From: Hawksworthiomyces lignivorus
Taxonomy: Eukaryota; Ascomycota; Sordariomycetes; Ophiostomatales; Ophiostomataceae
Assembly (NCBI GenBank): GCA_002917075.1
Contig: NTMA01000064.1
Location: 124,001-188,000 of the forward strand
Reading direction: 5' to 3'
Length of the DNA stretch: 64,000 nucleotides
The number at the start of each line of letters is the position of its first letter. The first letter of the stretch is position 1. The position numbers and the translations under genes were made by a program. Positions 22,093 through 33,107 of the stretch are shown in pieces. The notes beneath the pieces are model-generated. The model ran no database searches and was not told the origin of the DNA. It worked only from the letters and a program-made list of their open reading frames with translations.

Positions 22093-23812
22093 ATGTCGCC
22101 TGGGGCGGCATCGGCCGGCTCTACTACTACCAGATCCGGGGCCGACTCCAGCACAAAGAGCGAGACGGACACGGCCCTCCCGGGCGAATACGGCGCAAAC
22201 GAGACGTTCACGGTTGAGGATGAAATTCACGGCCATGGCAGCAACCTCCAGGCACAGGCCTCTCGCACTGAGTCTATTTGGATTTCCGAAAATTTTACTC
22301 TTCTAGAAGAAGTCCTCTTTGTTGGAGTCTGCTGTGCAGCCCAGTTCTGCACTCGTAAGTTCCCACCCTCCATTCTTGGCCGGATTCTGCGGCTTGTTTC
22401 GTATGTTTCAACTGACACAATATGCGTTACCGCCAGAGGCCGGGTTCACGGTAGCCATATATCTGATTCACATCATCGGTGACAGTTTTGGTGTGGACAC
22501 CCCGGCTCGACTTAGTTGGGCAGTCGCAGGGTTCAGTTTGACCGTGGGCACGTTCATTCTATTTTCAGGACGCTTAGGAGATGTCTTTGGTTATAAGAAG
22601 ATGCTCCTCATCGGCTTCATTTGGTACGCCGTTTGGTCCATGATTGCCGGCGTGAGCGTATACTCGAATTACGTCCTTTTCGTCTTCGCGCGGGTCCTTC
22701 AGGGCATTGGTCCTGCTTTGTGCCTTACCAGCGCGCTGGCCATCATAGGCGCTGCCTACCCCCCTGGCCACCGCAAAGCTATGGTCTTTTCCTTTTTCGG
22801 AGCCAGTGCGCCGGCTGGAGGCATCGCTGGTGCCGCGGTTGGGTCTGCGCTAGCTATTGAATGGTGGCCGTGGGCATTCTGGTCCTTGGCCATCACGCTC
22901 TTGCTCTTAGCTGTGGTCGGCTATTTCGTTATCCCGGATCCCCCACACAAGTTGCAAGTTCCATCCTCGGCTTGTAACATATGGGAGGAGCTCGATCTTC
23001 TTGGCACCTTTGTCGGCGTCCCGGCCCTAATCCTCTTCAACTTTGCCTGGAACCAGGCCCCACTCGTCGGCTGGCAGAAGCCTGAGATCATTGTGACATT
23101 GATTTTGGGAATAGTGATGATGGTTGCATTTTTTATCATCGAATTTCACTATGCCAAAATGCCTCTGCTTCCATTCGACGCAATAAACATAGACGTCGGG
23201 TTCGTGCTCATTGTCGTCGTGTTGGGCTGGGCGACATTTGGTATCTGGGCATTATATATGGTCCAAATATCCGAAGAGATCATTCACAACTCGCCAATCC
23301 TTACCGTAGCGTGGGCTAGTCCCGTCGTCATCGCCGGTGCCGTGGCATCCTTGCTCACTGGATTTCTGCTTGGGCCCCTCAAATTTACTCCCCCGATCGT
23401 CATGACCATGGCCTTGTGCATGTTCCTGGTCGGCGTTACCCTTATTGCAACTGTACCGCCTACGGAGATCTATTGGGGGCGGTTTTTCGTGGCAGCTCTC
23501 GTAACACCATTCGGAATGGATATGAGCTTCCCAGCTGCGACGTTGATCGTATCGAACGCTGTTAAGAAAGAGCATCAGGGAATCGGAGCCAGTCTCATCA
23601 ACACCGTAGTGAATTACGGCATCTCTCTTGGCGTTGGGTTTGCAGGTACCGTTGAAGTCCACATTAACAATGGAGGAAAGACAGAGGCGGATCTTTTAAA
23701 GGGCTTTCGCGGAGCATTGTACTTTGGCATTGGGCTTTCGGGACTGGGTGTACTTATCTGCTTATTTTTTGTTGCAAGGGAACATTACAAGCGTATCAAA
23801 GCCAGGTCATAG
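22093..23812 (+). CDS. MFS drug/metabolite exporter (DHA2, 14-spanner type), 545 aa
   Basis: Exons 22093-22354 and 22437-23812 (1638 nt, phase 1 intron). About 75 polar residues precede the first span. The signature LFSGRLGDVFGYKKM after TM2 and RVLQGIGPALCLTSALAIIG in TM4 belong to the drug:H+ antiporter families. The number of hydrophobic segments fits 14 spans, and the closest type is the fungal ATR1/AMF1-like group. Members export toxic compounds, borate or the cell's own secondary metabolites. Next to the CmcJ-type, LanC-like and SDR genes and tail-to-tail with a Zn2Cys6 regulator, product export or self-protection is plausible. Confidence 0.9.
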
Positions 23813-24041
23813 ACAGAAAGATTTAGGCCTATGCGTAAACAAAAAGCTTACGATATTTAATAGATAAATGGCACGAGATGCCAATTCTTCTCTCTGCAAA
23901 GCTGATAATGTTTAGGGGCAATTTCTTGATTTTGTGTACTTTATTTCCCGAGCTTACAGTTGGTTGTATACTACTTTGACAGCTAACGAAACGTGAATAG
24001 GTTTAAGAAATTAATACGCAGAGACTAATTAGCTGTAAAGT

Positions 24042-26662
24042 CTAGTTTAAGTTGTTCAAAAGATCAAAAAAATCCACCTGGTTCACAAAGGGCAGGCTGT
24101 GTCCGGTGTCTTCAAATATATATAGATCCGGCACAGAGCCATTCATCATAGAACTGGATTGAATATCTTGCCAGTTTTGCTCCACACCGCTGCCTCTATT
24201 CAAAGGCAGGTCGTCTCTCGCGTAGACAAAAGAGTACGCTGGGTATTCGGCTACACCGTCTTGTGCCATGCCACTGCGTCCCTGCTGCCATATCTCAGCA
24301 TTGGCAATGTCTGATCCCTGGACAGGTTGCACCATAGACGCAGCATATCTATCGCGATGCCCATCCTGGTGGAATGTGTTGTTGTTTCCAGGCCGTGCTT
24401 TAAGCCTTTCCATGATGCTAGAGAAAAATCTGTACACCCACCCTCCCACAGGCCATGACGCTTGCATCACATTGAGGCCGAGCATGCAAGTTCGGCAGCG
24501 GATCTCAGCAAGCTCGCGGCCGGTATCAGTCGTTGAGGTGATTAGTGCCCAAATATGCATGGCAAGTGCATTGAAGAGAGCCGGGATGCTGCGTCATCGT
24601 GCAGTTGATTCGGTTAGCAATGGATAGTGGCAGCAAGATATGTGTGACGGGGCTTACTCACGTATGGATCTGACAGACGCGGGCTGCCGAAACTGACAGA
24701 ATGTCTTCGATAACGTGCGTTACCTCTGTGGCTGCGGCAATCGCTTTTTCCGTGTTTCCCCACTGTGCCGTCTGTTCTAAGCCATCCATGCTTCGGGGGG
24801 GCCGGCACAATAAGATAGAAGCGAAACTAAGAGAAGAAATTAAAATGGTTCTGCTGCTAGCCAAGAGAGACTGAGATTTGCGAACATGTTTTAAACTTAC
24901 TCTAGCGCTAGCAGTAGAGTCGCTGGCCAGAAGCCATGTTCTTTATTGGACAAGCCTACATACCGCATCGCAGGTGGGATTTGCTCTCGAAATCGATCTA
25001 GCGACGCTTCAATAGCCTCTCTATCCTGGCTGCTTGTGGCAGAATTGGCCGCTGCGTAGCGGGAGTCCAGAATACCGCTGACTATGGTGATGGAATTAGA
25101 ATGCGATCAGACAATAGTGGTCCTGTTTGCAAGAATATGTCTGTTCTTCTCGTCCTTTCCTCTTTCTGGACTTCTGTAGCGTCCGAATTGTATGTCTCTG
25201 TCTCTACTCACAAATCATGGCTAGTTTGGCCATCTCAACGGAATACAGCACTTTTTCGTGCTCCTTATTTTCGCCAATAGCCCCGCAAACATCTTCAACG
25301 GACAACAGCTCAACATCGCAAGAAATATCTGAGAAATGTTGTGGCCGTCCGATCGAAGCGCCCACGAGAGTGTCTCGAATCTATAGTGTCATAAATTAGA
25401 ATCTGTCTCTACCCTAAAAGATTTGTGCTTTTTATGGTTGTGAGAATTGGTTACCCGTATTGACCACCACAAACGTCTCCACGCTTGAACTTTCTGAGGT
25501 ATGGCTCCTGAATATTGCATCCTACATGCTGTCAGTAGATATGTAGTAAAAAAAATAAATGGCGAAGTGAAATGTATATGAGACCACAAAAGAAAATAAG
25601 AAACAAGAGTTGCTTCACGTACGATCGATGCATACCGCTGGTTTGTGCAAGACTGCAAGCTACTCCAAGCCAGTGCCAAGAATCTTTCTGGTCATCTGGT
25701 CCATCCCACCAGAAGCTCATCAGAAATGCGCCAACAGTTGTATCGAATTTGTCCGGTTCAAGATCAGCATCGTAGAGGGACTTGGCCTGTCGGTAATACA
25801 GCCCACGCAGAGCATGACGACCAGTGCCAAGCTCAGAAGGCGCGAGAAGACTATCGTCGCATACTGTCACGGCGATCATGAGTAACGCATTAAGGATGAT
25901 TAAAGACGCTTTGTTCTCTGCCACGCTGTTGATGAAATGCGAGCGATGCAGTGCCGGGAAAGCGGGATTAAAAGTTTCGAAATAGCATTGAAGAAGACCC
26001 TGGAGAACAGGCTGGGAAGGACGAAACCACAGACCACGGTCACGGAGGTGTTGTGCCTGACGCGCAATTATGTCTTCGCGGGAACATGGCGGTCTATTGG
26101 TGATAAGTGGTAGGTGTAAACGGCGTTGGAAACGGAGAGAGTCCGCCAGGAAGGGTGCTAGAACGTCGTGTAGCACGTACGTGAGACTAAACGACTCGCC
26201 CAGAAAGACTGTCTCACTGGCATTGCGTACGGGTGGTCCTTGTTTGCTCAGGCCCTGCTGGGCGATTTGTGCATAGAACGCGTCGGGAGAGCCTGGTTGC
26301 GAAGACGCAGTCGCCGTGTCCGAGGTAGGTGGCGCTAGGATCGCAGGAAGAGCAGAAGTGCACCCTGTTCTAGTATCTGCGGGACTTCTCTGGATCCTGC
26401 TGGGAATGCTGTTGCTCGAGGGAGCCTCATTTCTCTGGCTTATAGCGGCGCGTCGACGGGGATATTTGCCGCGCCGAGACTCAATCAAAACACATTCAAC
26501 ACCTGCCGCCTCGCAGCCTGAGCAAGGAAGCTGCGATGATACTGTGCATTTTACTTTGCGCAGATTGCATCGGCGACATGCTAAAGCTGTTCGGCCGGTG
26601 CTGGGCCGCGTATCAGTTCGCTGCTGCATGGGCATCTCTACTTTGTTGCATTTCGGCTTCAT
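24042..26662 (-). CDS. Zn2Cys6 transcription factor with fungal_trans domain, 722 aa
   Basis: Exons 26662-25623, 25521-25455, 25380-25212, 25081-24901, 24826-24662, 24588-24042 (2169 nt). The binuclear zinc cluster is at C29-C32-C39-C47-C50-C57, with a basic linker (RRGKYPRRR). The fungal-specific middle domain is clear from AWRRLWWSIRIRDTLVGASI followed by GRPQHFSDISCDVELLSVED. The protein should bind CGG-type sites in the nucleus and control nearby genes. It lies tail-to-tail with the MFS exporter. Either the 15-24 kb group or the 28-37 kb group could be its target. The long upstream region (26663-27436) would hold its promoter. Confidence 0.92.
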
Positions 26663-27436
26663 CTAAGAACGGCTTTATGTTGGTTGGTGAGAGGCTTTTG
26701 AGAGGAAGAAGCCGAGACGGATATTTCTACCCATGGTTTCTCGCTGGGATTGCTTTGCTCCACAGGTGTTGCTAGTCTCGCTCTAGCCCCATGGTACTAG
26801 CCATGATCGGTCCGGCGGATTACTTGAAACTGGGGAAACCTACAGCATCTTACTTTAGGTGAGAGCTAATCTCTCTCATGACAGGCTGCTGAATATGGAA
26901 TCTACAGGGGCCGAAAGGCCTATTCGTTGGCTGCGTTTGCTACAAGCAACACTGTAGACTTTGCCGCACTAGTACTTGGCTGCTGATTGTATTTCTACCT
27001 ATTGGAACGACAGGCGATGAGCTTGGTCACATTACAAAATGCGGGCTTTATGGGGTATCATTTGCCTGCTACTGCTTCAAAAATGCTTGTTAAATAATGA
27101 GCATTAATAGGAGAGATGTAGTCATATTTTATCAAAGGATCCTTTTCCGAGCACTCCTTGGGCATATGTTTCATTCTATAGAATAGTACACGCATACTTC
27201 AGTAATATGTAACTTCTGGTTTCTAGTTCATAATATTGACTTTGTTTAATTGTTACTTTACTTTTAAGCATAAAATATAATTTTTACCGAAGAGACCTCT
27301 CATCGGCAAAGAGGAATTTCTTCTATGAGCGCCTCACATAAAGAACATGCGAGCGTAAGTTGGAGGAGGGGATAGCGATCGAGAACCGAGTTGACAAATA
27401 GCCGAACCCCATCTTGTTCTCAAAGCTCTGCTAGTA
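26663..27436. other. Intergenic, 770 bp, promoter of the 722-aa regulator
   Basis: No coding exon recognised. A long AT-rich stretch covers 27100-27300. Confidence 0.55.
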
Positions 27437-28221
27437 CTACTGTAAAGGAAACTTAAATACACTATGATATTCAGGCCTATGCTCCTTTTGCTCTTCTCGA
27501 GCAGTTTCCTGCGCAGGTGAGATGGTTCCAGAATCTACGATGTCACAAACTCCTGGTTCTGTATATTGGAACATGTTTTTCATCCGTAATTCAAAAGTGG
27601 AAGGAGTTGTGCGAGCAACATCTGATGACGAGCTGCTTCCTGTCGGAGTTTCTAATAATTCAGGTCTAATTTTGTCTAGGATTCATACGATGTCAGCCTC
27701 CGCCGCGAATAACGAGAAACATTGGCACGCTTCGGTTCTCTTCATACCTGTAGAATGAGAAGTTGTAGCAGATACTCGGGATTCTTTGCCAAGTGGCGTC
27801 GCTGATATATCTTGAGGAGACATGACACTACCGAATACAGTCCCAACAACATTCACGGGTGGCGATATTCGTTTTGTGTCGAGAGTGCTACCTGTATGCG
27901 GACAGTTTGGGCGATCGGGGCAGAATAGGACGTAAACACAGCTCTCTGTATCGCCTACTCTGACGCATCTCCCGCATGGATGACATCTGTCACATCTTCT
28001 TCTATGGAAGTACGAAAGTTGTGAGCAAGGCAAACAGAGATGACGGTCACTAAACTCATCAGCGTGGCACCGGATACTTACTTACCCCGCCTGCACGGGA
28101 TGCACGACAACTGAGGCTTATCTCTCCGTCGGCTTGGGGGAGGCCGCTGGCTAGCGAATGATTCAACCGACATCATATACCAAGTGCGGAGGAGTGCAAA
28201 GAGAGTGGTAGAAGGAGACAT
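27437..28221 (-). CDS. Short Zn2Cys6 protein, 210 aa, intron inside the zinc cluster
   Basis: Exons 28221-28082, 28001-27748, 27675-27437 (633 nt). Splicing joins LSCIPCRRGK to RRCDRCHPCGRCV and creates a perfect cluster C40-x2-C43-x6-C50-x5-C56-x2-C59-x8-C68, with an extra Cys at 53. The donor region reads GTAAGTAAGT: only the second GTAAGT keeps the frame. After the cluster there is a Ser/Thr-rich stretch and no fungal_trans domain, and the protein stops after 210 residues. It may be a short regulator of the AflR type or a truncated one. A second in-frame ATG at 28176 is an alternative start. It is divergent from the enoyl-reductase-like gene, with repeated CGG-containing motifs between them. 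Confidence 0.7.
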
Positions 28222-28743
28222 AACAGAGAATCAGCTTTGGCGGTAAGCAATACTATTTTGAGACCTTGCGGATATTAGAAGATGAGAACGGAGATAGAGA
28301 AGCCGTTGCGGTGAGATGTGGGTCCTCTCGGTTTCGGGTCCCACTGGCGTATTAGTACTGACCGTCCGCACTATGTTTATCCGTCTACCGACCCTCCGCC
28401 TCTGGTCTACCCGGATTACGTGTCGGCGGCTTTCTTCGTCTACGACCGTCCGCATGTGATCCGCCTAGTAAGCATCAAGAGGCGTGTTTTTGCGCCTTGG
28501 AAAATAAGATTGGCGGACGCATTCGGCGTAATCATGGTATCCGCTTTCCTACCGGCCGCCGCCCTTGGCAAATCGCATATTCAATGCATCTGTCGCAACT
28601 ATTAAAGAGTAACGCGTTCCCTCCCTATTCTGCCCAAAATTCTCAGCACACTAAGTCGGTTAAGATATCGATTGTTATCGTCATCACTAAGACTACTTCT
28701 TTCTACATCTTTTTGAACCCGCCTGCAAATAAAGAACACAGCC
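28222..28743. promoter_or_regulatory. Divergent promoter with repeated GACCSTCCGC motifs
   Basis: 522 bp between the short Zn2Cys6 gene and the enoyl-reductase-like gene. GACCGTCCGCA occurs at 28360-28370 and 28444-28454, with a variant GACCCTCCGC at 28390-28399. The reverse complement contains CGGACGGTC. Further CGG triplets follow at 28411-28435 and 28513. Such repeated CGG sites are typical Zn2Cys6 targets; which protein binds is inferred only. Confidence 0.5.
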
Positions 28744-29865
28744 ATGTCAACAAACGAAGCTGCTTTCTTGCCCCGCCAGAGAGCTCCGGCCATGGAAGTC
28801 CGGAGCGCACCATTTCCAAAGCCCGCTAAGGGTCAGATTGTGATTCGCAACAGTGCCGTCGCCATCAACCCAATCGACACGATGATCCAGCTGCGCGGCA
28901 ATATCATGTTCACTCACCTCCACTACCCGTTCGTCCTAGGCTACGACATGGCTGGCGAGGTCGCAGCGGTGGGCGAGGGCGTTTCGCGATTCCACGTGGG
29001 TGACCGCGTCTTGGGGCTTAGCCGCGCCGGCGAGAAGGTCATAAACGACCCTGCCCAAGGCGCCTTCCAGAAGTACGCGGTCGTTTTCGAGGACATGGCG
29101 ACGGAGCTGCCTCCCGGAATTGACTGTGCGCATGCTGCCACGCTGCCGCTCACGCTGGCCACGGCCGCTGCTGCCCTGTTTGACAAGGCACAGCTCGGCC
29201 TGCCGCTGCCTACGGAGCCGCGCCGGGCACCACCGCCGTCGGGAAAGATGGTCGTCGTCATCTGGGGCGCATCAACCAGCGTGGGCTGCAACGCCGTTCA
29301 GCTTGCAGTGGCGGCTGGCTGCGAAGTCTTGGCCACGGCGGGCGCGAAGAACCAAGAAAGAGTGCGTCGGCTCGGTGCATCTCAGGTGTGGGACTACAAG
29401 AGTGAGAGTGCCGTCGAGGACATCGTCTACGCCCTTCAAGGCAAGACCCTTGGAGGTATCGTATCGATTGGCGGCGGTGCCGCTGAGAAGTGCATACAAA
29501 TTGTCAACAAGGTACAAGGCGGCAACCGGCACATTGCCATGGCCACCTTTCCCCTCCCCGAAAAGCAGCCTCAGAGCCTGGTTTTTGTGCGGACCGCTGC
29601 CAGCTACATGTCGTCTCTGCTCTCATACAGCATCCGCAGCGCTACGCGTGGGTTCAAATGGAGTCTAGTTAACATAGAACCCACTATCCACAACGGTGTT
29701 GCGCGACACGTCTTTGCTGAATTCTTGCCCAAAGCTCTGGCTGCGGGCACATTCGTACCAACACCAGAGCCTGAAATCGTTGGGCACGGGCTAGAAAATA
29801 TCCAACTTGCTTTCGACGAGCTGAGAAAAGGTGTCTCTTTTAAGAAGCTTGTTGTTACCCTCTGA
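28744..29865 (+). CDS. Zinc-less MDR oxidoreductase, trans-enoyl-reductase-like, 373 aa
   Basis: Intronless. The GroES-like N-terminal domain has AINPIDTMIQ and LGYDMAGEVAAVGEGV. The nucleotide-binding region has WGASTSVGCNAVQLA near residues 176-190 (AxxxxG type, NADPH). The cysteine zinc ligands of alcohol dehydrogenases are absent, which places it with quinone/enoyl reductases. In fungi this subgroup includes stand-alone trans-acting enoyl reductases of polyketide pathways (LovC-like) and many lone toxin-biosynthesis-type reductases. No PKS lies in the window, so a partner must be elsewhere or the substrate is a free enone. GC-rich compared with its flanks. Confidence 0.85.
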   Translation: MSTNEAAFLPRQRAPAMEVRSAPFPKPAKGQIVIRNSAVAINPIDTMIQLRGNIMFTHLHYPFVLGYDMAGEVAAVGEGVSRFHVGDRVLGLSRAGEKVINDPAQGAFQKYAVVFEDMATELPPGIDCAHAATLPLTLATAAAALFDKAQLGLPLPTEPRRAPPPSGKMVVVIWGASTSVGCNAVQLAVAAGCEVLATAGAKNQERVRRLGASQVWDYKSESAVEDIVYALQGKTLGGIVSIGGGAAEKCIQIVNKVQGGNRHIAMATFPLPEKQPQSLVFVRTAASYMSSLLSYSIRSATRGFKWSLVNIEPTIHNGVARHVFAEFLPKALAAGTFVPTPEPEIVGHGLENIQLAFDELRKGVSFKKLVVTL

Positions 29866-30050
29866 TCCGAAATTAGGGTGGCATGAGAGAGGTTGTTTTA
29901 CCTACTAATAGCTTTGAGTCAATTAAGAGACAAAGCGCCCGACTGTTAAGTTCAAAAGAACAAAAGCAGGCAAGCGCTTTATCGTAACATGTGTAATTAA
30001 ATACTGGAATCTTTCTCTATAGAATATATGCATATAGCTCCGTTTCTGCT

Positions 30051-32380
30051 TCAAAGACTTGGCGACTCTGCAATAACATCGTCTTGCCCCCTCGGCTCGT
30101 CTGCATCTAGCATACGCTGAATGTTCTTACTAGGAAGCCAGCTATCTGAGGGGAAGAACCACCACGTGATAAGGGCAAAAATGGTGACAATGGCCATGAT
30201 AACCGGGGCATAATTTAATGTGTCGGCCGTCACAGGAAATTCGTAGGGGGAGAACAGCACTGCAGTCACCCAGCCGTTGTAGAGCACCGCAATGGCCTGA
30301 AACGGCTTGCTGAGGCGACCCAAGCTCCAAGCGGGCTTGGGAAATTTCTTCGGCGTCAGAAAGAGCCGGCCGAATGCAATCAGTCCATACGCTGCAGAGG
30401 AGGGCACACCAGCAGCCGAGACCAGCGACGTGAAGGCAACGGCCGAGGGCAGGATTGTGCAAGTAACTATAGAACTAACAACCCAAACCACGATTACGGC
30501 ATTTCTGGGCTGTCCGTCGACAACACGAGCTGTCCAGCTTGAGAAGGGAAGCACACCGTCGCGGGCCACAGCAAAAACGAGGCGAGAAGCGGCTAAAATA
30601 GCAATCGCCGTATTCTAGATTTGTCAGAAAAGAGATCATAGAGTTAAGCCATTAATTTTGGTCTCTATGGGTACAACGTACAAACCATAGGGCAACAATG
30701 CACACAATGTTCATGAAGATATGCCCCCCATTGCCAAGAATAGCAGCGTAAAGGGGAACAAATGGCTGTGCACCTCCAAATGAAAACAGCACGTCTGGAC
30801 TCGGCTACGCGTGCATCGATATTAGCTGCTGAGCCTTGTGTATACGTTGGTTGAGTATATGTTTGCTTACTGCACAGAATAAAAACAGAATGACGACAAT
30901 GAAGCCACCGATGCCGCTTGCCACCGTGCTCCAGAAAATGCCACGCGCTGCAGACAGAGACGCATTCTTTGTTTCTTCGGCGACGTGACCGGAGGCATCA
31001 AATCCGATGAGAATGCCGGCCGTGGCAAGGTAAGAGAGACACCAGTTCCAACCAGGGGATGCCCCAGTACCATTGTACGTGGTCATAAAGGCGTCGTGTG
31101 TAGTCTGAAAACCAATCGTTCTCGCAGTGGCCACTGGCAGCCAGATCATGTTAAGAACAAAATCAAGCAAAACAAACCCAGTCGACAGAACGAAGATCCA
31201 CTTGAAATATTTGGCTATGAAAAATGGTTCTCATCAGTATCTAGTATTTCAAAATGAAGGGCACACACACACATACGTGGAAGTAAGTTCCAAATAGCTG
31301 CAGCTGCTAGCATGACTTCTGTGCAAGCCCATTGGACGGCACGAAATTTGACATCACTCGGGTCAGATGGAAAGGAAAGGTTGAAAACAGTTATTTCCTG
31401 AGCGAGTATTGTTAGTTCAGCAATGTGCAGCCTTTAAAGAAAGAACTTAGCCTCTTATATGTCGGTTGCTACAAAGTTTTACATACAGAAAGTAGATAGT
31501 TCACTGCTCCTTGTGTGTTGCCTAAAAAAAGAAGGAAACGCAACATGGTTAATTTAAGTAGTCGCCAATGTATTCGTTGCTTTGTGAAGACGTATCTTAC
31601 TAGCACAAAATGTTGTCCAAGCGGTGGTGCTCCACCAGGCCACGACGAAGCCGAAAAGCCTGCCCAAGCGTGGCCCACCGGCCTCGGCAGCCCAGAGATA
31701 GATTGATCCAGACAGCGGCAGGGACGAGCAAATTTCGGCAATCACAGCTGCTGTGATAAATGTGAATACACAACTAATAATGTAACTCGTCCTGTGGATA
31801 TGGGTTAGTCAACAATGCTCGGCTGCGAGAAGCACTCCACCGAAGACCATTACCAGTAAGCTAGATTGCCACCAGCCGCAATTCCAGTCGAGTATGTAAC
31901 GCGAACACCACCAATAAAGTAGAGTGCAGCTGCGCAAAAGATAAAAGGTTGTGTATGTTAGCAGTCATTTAGTTCGACTGCGCACCTATTACTATGGATA
32001 CGACAAGGGGTCTGCTCACCAAAAGATGTAGCAAAGTTGTGAAAGAGGTTGAAGCTACGCTTCAGCACCTATTCATTATAAGAATACCAGGTTAAAAGGC
32101 TAAAAATCTCGCATAGTTGTGACAGCTATCACACTTACAGGTTTATAGCCAAGGCTCTCCTACTTCGTGCGTTAGTAGCTAAAAAAAAAATTCAAAAATA
32201 GAAGATGCGAAAAACAGATCGTACCAGAATCTGGTTATCCTTTTGGTTACCGTCGTCAGGCTCGCCAACGTTCACCTCATTCTCGGCACGAGGTGCTGAC
32301 TTTTCGGTGTCTGCCATCTTCTCTGCCGGATTGTTCGGCTCGGTATGTTTTCTCTTTATTTCTCCGTCTGCCGTTATCAT
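30051..32380 (-). CDS. APC-family amino-acid/GABA/choline permease, 559 aa, 10 exons
   Basis: Exons 32380-32225, 32159-32139, 32068-32020, 31929-31854, 31791-31601, 31521-31487, 31397-31277, 31214-30871, 30804-30682, 30614-30051 (1680 nt). The frame before the ATG opens with GTG, so ATG 32380 is used. Exon 2 has only 21 nt (ESLGYKP). About 60 polar residues precede twelve expected spans. Motifs AALYFIGGVRVTYSTGIAAG, EICSSLPLSGSIYLWAAEAG and GFDASGHVAEETKNAS are those of the fungal GABA/choline/amino-acid permeases of the APC superfamily. It should import an amine or amino acid at the plasma membrane. The window also holds GABA aminotransferase and succinate-semialdehyde dehydrogenase 30 kb away, but a shared GABA role is only a guess. 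Confidence 0.9.
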
Positions 32381-33107
32381 GCAAGGGGATTTATCGCTCA
32401 CTGCAGATATTCAAAAGACTGAAGACTGATTGTATGTGTAAATCCTCGCACAGCATGGAAAGTGAATAAATCGATGATGTCGTTCGATCTTCAAAGAGCC
32501 CACATAAAAAAAAACTTTGCATTTATGTTGGAGTTAATGCTCTAAGCAGCGACACTGTTTTACTCTTAGTAAGCTGCAGTTTTGTGCAGTAAAATGAGAA
32601 GATAGCACGCAACGAGCGCATCGATGTCGTAATCGGCGCTATATAATGGACTACAAATCGTAAGCCGTCAAAAAACTTCAAATGCCCTATTGTCATCCCA
32701 ACGTGGATAACTAAAATTACGAATTTCAATTTTTTGGGCTACGGATTGTACGGAGCATGTTCTTTATGATGCATGAGCCCCTGCAAGGCCGTTACACCCA
32801 GGAAAATGTTGCAGTTCATTAATTTGAGTTTAGTTTTGGTAATATTTACAGTATTCATTCCCCAAATTGCTCCAGACAGTGACAAGTCTCTCAGATTTTT
32901 ATTTATCAAGCGTAAGGCACTGTTACTTGTCTCGTACGGCCTCATTACTGAGAGACACAATTTACAGCGGGTAGCCATTAGATCGCCGGTCGCTCATTTC
33001 CCATATTTACCTACTATTGTTATCATAAGCGTTCAATATTTATTATTTCTCAACATCCTTTTCTTGACAGAGCGTGATTATTCGATTTCTATCAGAATTC
33101 GGCGAAG
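32381..33107. other. Divergent promoter of permease and P450, 727 bp
   Basis: AT-rich. The 112-codon frame at 32773-33111 has no family feature and runs into the P450 start; I read it as chance. No clear element found. Confidence 0.55.

Noticed and set aside
28602..28793. Short minus-strand frames over the enoyl-reductase start
   Set aside because: Overlap the reductase coding start antisense and lack any feature of a gene.
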